DNA of 64,000 nt from NCBI GenBank assembly GCA_948474755.1, contig CAOLHI010001242.1, positions 186,001-250,000 on the forward strand, given 5' to 3'. Within the stretch, counting starts at the first letter, position 1. Each line of letters opens with the position of its first letter. The stretch comes from Ctenosaura bakeri. Lineage: Eukaryota > Chordata > Lepidosauria > Squamata > Iguanidae. The translations under genes were made by a program, and so were the position numbers. The notes beneath the pieces were generated by a model that saw only the letters and a list, made by a program, of their open reading frames with translations, had not been told where the DNA came from and made no database searches. Below, piece by piece: positions 57,395 to 64,000 of the stretch.

Positions 57395-57650
57395 AGTGAC
57401 TTTTCAGTGGTGGTTCCATAATTTCATAATTCTTTTTCTCAAGACATGCATATAGTCTCCTAATTAAACAGCCCTTAAAGGCCTTTTTATTTTGTCTAAC
57501 CTATAATAAAAATTTGCTGTCAGGGTGTATTTTGATGCTGCTAACTATTGCTCTTCTTGAATGTTTTTAATTTTGCTGGCTTGTTTCAGTTTTATTGTTT
57601 CTTAACAGATTGTATTAGGACTATATAAACAAAAATAAAATAAAATAAAA
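57395..57650 (+). mobile_element. L2-like LINE 3' end
   Basis: Contains GACTTTTCAGTGGTGGTTCC, then AAACAGCCCTTAAAGGCCTT, TATTGTTTCTTAACAGATTG and an A-rich (AAAAT)n tail. Decayed. Confidence 0.55.
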
Positions 57651-57710
57651 AATATTTTAATTATTATTTATTTTTCATATTATTTTTATATTATTTATTA
57701 TTTTTTAAAA

Positions 57711-57836
57711 TAATTAATTAATTGTTATTCCCTGCTCCTTTTCAGGGAAACATTTTTTTATTTTATATATTTTTTAAAATATAAAACAAAAAATGTTTCC
57801 CTGAAAAGGAGCAGGGAATAACAATTAATTAAGTAA
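57711..57836. repeat. Large near-perfect hairpin
   Basis: TTGTTATTCCCTGCTCCTTT/TCAGGGAAACATTTTTT on the left is matched by AAAAAATGTTTCCCTGAAAA/GGAGCAGGGAATAACAA on the right. Arms are about 55 bases, AT-rich at both ends, with a loop of roughly 10 bases. It follows the L2 tail and an AT-rich run. Confidence 0.93.
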
Positions 57837-58101
57837 TTAATTAGAATGTCAGTCATATGACAGATGATTAGGCTTAATGCCATATAGATCTTTGTTCTGG
57901 CAACTGAAGAAAATAATATATTTTGTAGATGGGAAAACTAATTTTAAGAAAAACTCAGGATTTTGCTGATGTCATTATATAAATTTCTACTCTACATTCT
58001 TTTTTTTTAACATCAGGCTGATATCCGTTACTTATATTGTATACCCCAAATAAGAAGATAAGTTAAAATACAGGTTAGAATGTCGCTATACTGTAGATTA
58101 T

Positions 58102-59413
58102 GGCTGGCATCATGTACTACAGTTATGGATTCATATCCTACAGTTACAGTTCTGTAAGTGCTCTGTATTGCCTAATGCTATGTATTCACAATTGCAGCAT
58201 GACTGCCACAGTCTTAAATGCCCACACAAAATGTACCTGAACAGCCAGCAGCCATGACTGGGGCACAGAAAGGATGGCATTTCCAGCCCCCTCCCACCAA
58301 TGTGCAAGCCTGCAACAATGAACTGTGACAGAGGTCCTGCTTCTGATTGGTGTCATCCAGTTGCAACTTGATCACCAGCAGAATAGACCTTTAGCACTCA
58401 GTGCAGCTGCTGGCTGTTAGGTAAATCTGGGAACTGAGCTAGGAGATATTATTTGATTACACATTTGCAACTAAGTAGGTGATGTAGGATATGGATTTAT
58501 GTTTTTAAAACCCAATAGTGTTACCCAACAACAAAAATATGGTGTTTCATATTGGTAGCATTAGATTACTTCATTCATTTCAAGGCAAATGGTAAAGACA
58601 AATGGTAAAGGAAAAATATATTAATAATATTGGTTTTAAAAGGAAATCTAAGTCTTGCATTGACTTTCAAACATATGAGAAGTGATATATCATCATTTCA
58701 CCAGCTGGCATTTTTTGATAGAATATGGGATTTTAATTACAGTGAAACACTATTAGATAGATAAAATAGAAACATGATGGAGCTCCTGAAATTGTCTTTT
58801 AGGAGTGGATGACAGAAATCAATCTGGTTTGTGATCAAATACAGATAATACAGTGACACATTCAAGCAAGTATCTCAAACACTGATTTTAAATTTATGGA
58901 ATGAATATTCCATATGTTCATTTCCAAAAGAAAACAGTCAACAATATTATTTAGTTTACTTTTAAGAAGAGGAAGGAATACTGATGAATGTCTGTATGAA
59001 GCAGAATCTTCAGTCTTTGTCTGAATCCACGTTACACTTTTATTTCCCACCTCATGGAAAAATTTGCAAATTCATTTTGACTATAATGCCATATCATATA
59101 TAATCAAATTAGGATCTTTACATCTTGGGGCCTAGATCCAGTTATAAAGACATAAGGAATGATGTAAGGAATCAATCCTTGGAACTTATCTGAAACTTGA
59201 GAGAGGTTTGCAATGTGAGCGGTGTTCTTTAGAATGATGCAGCTAGCCCCCTTCCATCCTTAAGCCATGGTCCAATGAACCCCCCACTTCTGTCTCAGAA
59301 CTGTGGTGCAATAGCATGAGCAATAGTAGCATGCAGCATAGGTGAATATGGAGCAGTTAAGGATCTGTAACTCTAGGCTATGAATCCATAAGTGCAGTGT
59401 AGGATGTCAGCCA
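58102..59413. mobile_element. About 1.3-kb TIR element
   Basis: The left end GGCTGGCATCATGTACTACA/GTTATGGATTCATATCCTAC/AGTTACAG is the inverse of the right end CTGTAACTCTAGGCTATGAA/TCCATAAGTGCAGTGTAGGA/TGTCAGCC, about 48 bases. No transposase reading is inside. Fragments of the same ends are at 7728 and 21969. No clear target duplication. Confidence 0.65.
58239..58424. mobile_element. Hairpin MITE, second copy
   Basis: TGAACAGCCAGCAGCCATGA, AGGATGGCATTTCCAGCCCC and, at the right, GCAGCTGCTGGCTGTTAGGT match the 45051-45280 hairpin. It lies inside the 58102-59413 element and may be part of it. Confidence 0.6.
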
Positions 59414-59419
59414 TTCAAA

Positions 59420-59820
59420 CTAGGTAGGAAATGGGCTTTGCTTTTGTGTCTGTTTCTTCATTAACATTTTTATCTGGAATGGACTGGAGAAGAATTTGGA
59501 GATAAGGCAGGATATGAACTGAATTCACCGTAATAAAAGAAATTGAGGCTCCTTATCCCACCGCATCCCAATCTCTCAATTTTTCCTCTTGCTTGCGAAC
59601 AGTTTTGCACTGTGCCCAATGGAACAAGAGAGAGTAAATTGTGTGGAAGAAAAAGATATTTGACAATAAGAACCCCCTTTTTGGTATAGCACTATCTGCA
59701 AAGAGAATGGTACTTACTAATCAGCCATTATTAAAATGACTTTTTTTTCTGTTGAGATCTTTTAAGTGTAGCTTAGTGCTGTAGTTCAGTTTGCAAGCAA
59801 CATTAACCACTTTCCTCCAC
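59420..59820 (+). other. Intron sequence, no feature recognised
   Basis: Ordinary AT-rich sequence leading to the acceptor TTTCCTCCACCTCCTAG of the next exon. Confidence 0.5.
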
Positions 59821-59827
59821 CTCCTAG

Positions 59828-59949
59828 ACTTTCTTTTGCCACTGACATTGCCCAGGGAATGGCTTATCTTCACCAGCATAGGATTCATCATGGACGATTG
59901 AAGTCTACCAACTGTGTCATTGATGACCGCTGGGTTTGTAAGATTTCAG
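59828..59949 (+). CDS. Receptor exon 13 seen: pseudo-catalytic loop
   Basis: Acceptor CTTTCCTCCACCTCCTAG, donor GTATGG. Reads RLSFATDIAQGMAYLHQHRI, then HHGRLKSTNCVIDDRWVCKI and S. The kinase catalytic HRDLKxxN is here HHGRLKSTN, so the proton-accepting Asp is missing, as in receptor cyclase pseudokinase domains. The Lys and Asn are kept. Phase 2 in, 1 out. Confidence 0.95.
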
Positions 59950-60135
59950 GTATGGATGAAAAAAAAAGATGAAGCAGTTTTGTCTAATGGCATGGAAACA
60001 ATAAGAGAAGGTGTTTTCTTATGCATGTATATTGCTATTATTATAATACTAATCATTACTGTTTCTGTCACTGTTGTGGTCACTGTCATCATCACCACCT
60101 CTTTCTTCATCATCACCACATTGCCTGCAAACTAT

Positions 60136-60282
60136 GGCCATTTCCTCACTAGACTATTATAGCGCTATTATTCCACTTTCAATATCCTATGGAATCCTGG
60201 GGTTTGCAGTTTAGGGAGGGGCCAGCCAGCCCCTCCCTAAACTGCAAATCCCAGGATTCTATAGTCTACTGTGGAAACGGCC
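60136..60282. mobile_element. Palindromic MITE copy 7 (TSD TAT), shortened
   Basis: GGCCATTTCCTCACTAGACT to CTACTGTGGAAACGGCC. The centre GGGAGGGGCCAGCCAGCCCCTCCC and the flanking AAACTGCAAA arms match the other copies. Part of the right arm is deleted. TAT at 60133-60135 and 60283-60285. Confidence 0.82.
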
Positions 60283-60299
60283 TATGAGACTATGAAGCC

Positions 60300-62150
60300 A
60301 TGCCAAATTAAATGGCAAAGATTAAATGGCTCAATTAAGATAGCATCAAAAAGCAATTGATAATACTTGCCTGGGGTGGTAAAAAAATAGAGATTTTTTT
60401 CAGTAAATGTACACATTTGCTTTATGTTATAGGAAGTTCTCTTCATTATTACTCACAGCTGTTTTGTGAACACTGACTGTAAAACCATTTTTGAACTCCT
60501 TGGCTCATCCAACTGAGGGTGAACCCAATGAACAGACTGGTAGATTCTTTGTGGGTGGATAACACTTTGTGTTTGTATCGCTCTCTAGAGTGTTCAAAAT
60601 GCTTCACATGCTCTATTCGGAAAGAATGTGAAGATATATTGTCAAAACGTTTTAATTCCACTTCATGATATGATACAGAGTGAGAACCTAATATGTTCCA
60701 TACCAGAAATGTGAATTGTGTAATACAGATTTCAGCATATTCCATGATAAAATGACTTTATGGACTTGAGGAGGGGTCAGGAACTGGAGAAACTCCTGTG
60801 ACATTGGAGTAACATGACTTTCCAACCAAATGAAGCACAACAAAGCCAGGCTTTAAGAATGTAAAGTATCAAGTATATGCTAAATTCCCTCTTCCCCCTC
60901 CCCCAGTGGTATCAACAAAACTTGGCCTGAATGTGATTGGACTATAACCTTATGTTGTATTTAAAGGAGCAGTGCCAAAATACTTTTGCAATCCTCATGT
61001 CAATAAAAGCTTTTATATACCAATTAAAATTTGCTCCACTTGCTCTAATAATCCTTACAGTTCTGACGTAGGGTGAGATAATCATGATCATCCCACTGTT
61101 GCCATTGGGACTGAGGCTGAGAAGCAATATTTTCCTTAGGAATATATAATGAGAATGGCCACTTTAGAGGAAGTACATCTCCTCTAAAAGAGGACAAAAG
61201 GGAATACAGATTTGCAGTAACATTAGCATACTATTCCATGGAGGGCATGGCTGCCCCCCCCCCATAATTATTCTGGCAGTCCATGGCTTGCCGTACCTGT
61301 CAGTGTTTTTGGAACTAATATTTGTGAGTTTCTCTGCAGCCCAGGTCTATGGCAGTTTTCACCCCATTTGTATTTGGGAAAAAAGAAGCTTCACTTTTTC
61401 CTAGTCCCTATATTAGCATCATGCAGCCAATCAGATCTCTATTACCCTGCAATTGAAAGTAAACGAGTGAGTAGATGTTCACCAGCAAATGTTGATGTCA
61501 ACAGCTAAACTACATGTTACATTAAATGCATAGTATGTAACTGAACGTCAATTTCTTTCTCACTTCAGAGATATCATATGTAGGCTCAATCTGAACTTGG
61601 AAGGTAGGAGGGGATTCAGCCTTTCCCTGCAGCCCTTTTTATCTCTTAAATTCCCTTACATTTTAACCCTAGGGGCTAAAAAATGGAGAAGAGGTCAAAA
61701 TTAAAGAGGACATGGTAGTTGTAGGAAGAGATTTAAATCTTCCCAAACCAGCTCATTGTGGTCCTAGTCCAGACCAGGCCTGTGTAAGTCACATGTATCA
61801 TAGCATATAATTTAGCCCTTAGAAATAATCTTTGGGGACCTACTAAACAGGGGATTCCAGATATTGTCAGATGTCTGATGATGTTGCAGAGGTTATGGAT
61901 GTTAAATGCTGATTTTGAGCAGAAGAAAATAATGAATATTCTTCTGTCCTGTGAATTTGCTCATTTTCTCACATCCAAACTTTGCTGAGGTTTGGAGTTC
62001 TAAACTAAAGTGAGTCAGTTCCCCATTGAGATTGAATTGGTTTATCTCTCTGGTGGCACTAGATTCATAACCGTGCAAACATTCTGGGGAATAACCCAAA
62101 ACTCTGAGAAGAAAATGTCTTTATCTCCTTCTTCCCTTACTTCACTTTCT
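60300..62150 (+). other. Intron sequence, no gene recognised
   Basis: No exon, RNA gene or clear repeat border was found. 61600-61720 (GCCTTTCCCTGCAGCCCTTT) faintly resembles the 12560/54785 repeat. Confidence 0.45.
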
Positions 62151-62155
62151 GGCAG

Positions 62156-62297
62156 ACTATGGCTTACAGACCTATAGAAAAGAAGATTCTGTGATGGATT
62201 CCAACATCTCACATCAATACCACATGCAAATATATCTGCCTCCTGAAGCTCTCTCCATACCAAACTTTGAACCAACTCCAGGTGCAGATGTGTACAG
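62156..62297 (+). CDS. Receptor exon 14 seen: end of kinase-homology domain
   Basis: Acceptor CTTCACTTTCTGGCAG, donor GTGATT. Joined in phase 1 it reads DYGLQTYRKEDSVMDSNISH, then QYHMQIYLPPEALSIPNFEP and TPGADVY. S-DYG-L stands for the DFG motif (Asp kept). LPPEAL matches the APE region, and GADVY is the usual SDVYS-like word after it. It ends in phase 2, so the next exon, with the rest of this lobe and the dimerisation and cyclase domains, lies beyond the window. Confidence 0.93.
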
Positions 62298-62299
62298 GT

Positions 62300-63370
62300 G
62301 ATTATAGTAAATTGATTCCCCCCTTTATGTATCATTGAAATAAAGGCTGCCATATGATGGCATAATCATATGACAGCCTTTACATGTTGCTTTTTTAGAA
62401 AAAGTGGGAGCTTTGGTTTATCTGTGCAGATTACTTTTTTGAGTATACATGGTTGTGTACATGTGATATGTATGAAAACTGCTTGACACAAATAAGTCAT
62501 GTAGGAAAACTGTTTGTGGAACATATCAGTTTAGAGTTGACTTGGAGCATGGAATGTCTCACAATCTCTTGGTATTGGCTATGCTAGGAGTAGTCCAAAA
62601 TATCTGTAAGGCAGAAGTTTCCTAAAACAACCCTTCTTCCTGTCATTGTTTTTTTTTTAATGGAAGGACAATCAGGGAACCCACCTATCTAACACACAAG
62701 AGCATTACTCATTTACCACCACTGCCTTTGTACAAGGCCATCAAGATCTTCTCTAGCTCATTCCAATAGTTGAACTTTCAGTAATGCTGCTACGTTCTTT
62801 CAGGATAAAAATGCTTGTATCCACCTTGGTGGTTCCTAATTCTGCACTTAAGCTAAGGAGATCTGTTACAAGTAGTTTTAATTTATGGGGTATCTTTCAA
62901 CTGAAGCAGCGTAAGGTTGTGAATAAGGTTTTTGAAGGAGGATTTCCTCAACCTTTTCCCTTGGTTAAAAGTATTTAGCACTGGGCAATTTGGGGGGTAG
63001 CTGTCCTGAACCCACAATGGTCTACACTCTATTGATACATGATTTCCTACTGCAGCATCAAATTTTAGTGCTGCAACAGCACCAATACAAATCACAATTT
63101 TTCTTTAAAACAAGATGCACAGAGTGCATACACTTTGTTTTAAGCGGAATCATACTTCCACGGCAACTTTAGTAAGAGCTGGCCACAGATAAAATAACAT
63201 GAATAATTTATTCGCATTATGGCAGAAAAATGTTTAATGTTTAGAAGGATAAACCAGTAGTTTCTTGTATGAACAAGAAAACCTTCTATTCAGCATTGTA
63301 TCTGGTGACTTTCATATTAAAGGACTGATGAACCCTTTCTGGGATTTAGTCCAGACATTAAATGAACTAT
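62300..63370 (+). other. Intron after the last seen exon, no feature recognised
   Basis: Searched for a phase-2 acceptor followed by kinase C-lobe sequence. None was found. Confidence 0.5.
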
Positions 63371-63380
63371 TCCTCCAAGG

Positions 63381-63560
63381 TTCAGCACCTTGGATAGCTC
63401 CTTTAAAGCTTGGTCTAAAAATCAGGGTAGAGTCACCACTGGGACCTACCCATAGTGTTGAACCAGTTTAAGGACTAAGGTTGAGCACCTTGGCTAGTTC
63501 TTTTAAACTTTAGACTAAAATCTGGAGTAGATTCACACTGCAAACACTGGAGTAGATTCA
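63381..63560. repeat. Two direct copies of an about 105-base unit
   Basis: GCACCTTGGATAGCTCCTTT (63386) and GCACCTTGGCTAGTTCTTTT (63485) start related units that continue CTAAAAATC.GG.GTAGA.TCAC. The second carries a short extra duplication (GGAGTAGATTCACA twice). The same word occurs at 5690. Confidence 0.7.
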
Positions 63561-63689
63561 CATCACACTGGCAACTACCAACCGCCCTTGGTGTTCTGTG
63601 TTGCCTGTTCTGTATTAACAGTTTGATATGTGTTTCTTCAATGTGCCTGAAATGACCCTTTGAGCTTGTGAATGTGAGCATTAATTAGT

Positions 63690-63830
63690 TTAGGGCTGAG
63701 CTGGGCAACCTGTGGTTCTCTTAATGTTGCTATACCACAACTCTAGCTAGCCCCCACCAGTCCTGCTTATGCTGAGGGATCATGGAAGTTGTAGTTCAGA
63801 AACAACTGAGGACCACATTTGCCTATCATC
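63690..63830. mobile_element. hAT-like MITE, probable
   Basis: GGGCTGAGCTGGGCAACCTG and AGGACCACATTTGCCTATCA as possible ends; GGAAGTTGTAGTTCAGAAAC inside is typical of reptile hAT MITEs. Borders are uncertain. Confidence 0.5.
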
Positions 63831-64000
63831 ACTGTTTGGTTCTCTCTTATCAGTGCAAAAGCTAGTTCTCTCTTTCATACATTTATAAAGATGTTGTACA
63901 GGGAATTAAGTAGGATAATAATGAGATTTCCAGAAGCCACTTGTACAAGAATTGGGCCATTTCAGAAGGCTTTGTGGGCACTTCTGTGTGATGCAGCAGA

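Larger units (their letters stand above)
23753..62297 (+). other. Receptor guanylate cyclase-like gene, partial (14 exons seen)
   Basis: Span of the exons listed below. Joined, they give about 577 codons with no stop. The intron phases in order are 0,1,2,0,0,0,1,0,1,2,2,2,1, and 2 after the last exon. Domain order: extracellular region with paired cysteines, six-cysteine knot, single membrane span, Ser/Thr-rich stretch and kinase-homology pseudokinase domain. Known receptor cyclases bind a ligand outside, hold the cyclase in check through the kinase-homology domain, and make cGMP with a C-terminal cyclase domain. That last domain is not in the window, so cyclase activity is inferred. The 5' exons, signal peptide and promoter were not found. 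A receptor that keeps only the pseudokinase is the main alternative. Confidence 0.82.

Noticed and set aside
62784..62978. Reading after acceptor TTCTTTCAG as the next receptor exon
   Set aside because: The translation (IKMLVSTLVVPNS) has no kinase C-lobe character and no suitable donor; the next exon probably lies beyond the window.

Overview
The window looks like nuclear DNA of a vertebrate, most likely a squamate reptile and perhaps an iguanian lizard. It has short exons in long introns with GT-AG borders. Its repeats are CR1 with the ATTCTATGA-type 3' end, L2-like and L1 LINE remnants, tRNA-derived SINEs ending in (AAC)n, 5S-like SINE fragments, TcMar-Tigger and 3-bp-TSD MITEs, and endogenous retroviral pieces. 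No bacterial-style operon, CRISPR array or intact RNA gene was seen.

Layout. 1-3961: a decayed gammaretrovirus-like provirus on the minus strand, with LTR, tRNA-Pro-type primer site, broken gag, protease and a remnant of late pol; the central polymerase part is missing. 4000-23700: repeat-rich DNA with a 5S-like SINE fragment, an isolated candidate terminal exon, a CR1 copy hit by three later insertions, an L2-like LINE, an L1 and several inverted-repeat elements. No confident gene was found here. 23753-62297: fourteen plus-strand exons of one gene, which continues past the right edge and probably has more 5' exons to the left. The introns hold nearly all remaining features: two Tigger-type MITEs, at least seven copies of one palindromic MITE (one of them upstream of the gene), CR1 and L2 copies, three solo LTRs of one family, SINEs and large hairpins.

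The gene. The exons join without a stop or frameshift, and every intron phase matches, giving about 577 codons. The order is a cysteine-containing extracellular region (about 315 residues seen), a six-cysteine membrane-proximal knot, one membrane span, a short juxtamembrane segment, a Ser/Thr-rich stretch and a kinase-homology domain. That domain has VAIKK, NLCKFIGGC, TEYCPKGSL, HGRLKSTN and SDYGL motifs. This is the arrangement of receptor guanylate cyclases. The HRD aspartate is absent, as in their pseudokinase domain. The cyclase domain would lie right of the window. The visible extracellular part does not look like the natriuretic-peptide-type ligand domain of the seven mammalian membrane cyclases. 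I regard this unusual vertebrate receptor as the most interesting content. Function and naming are inference.
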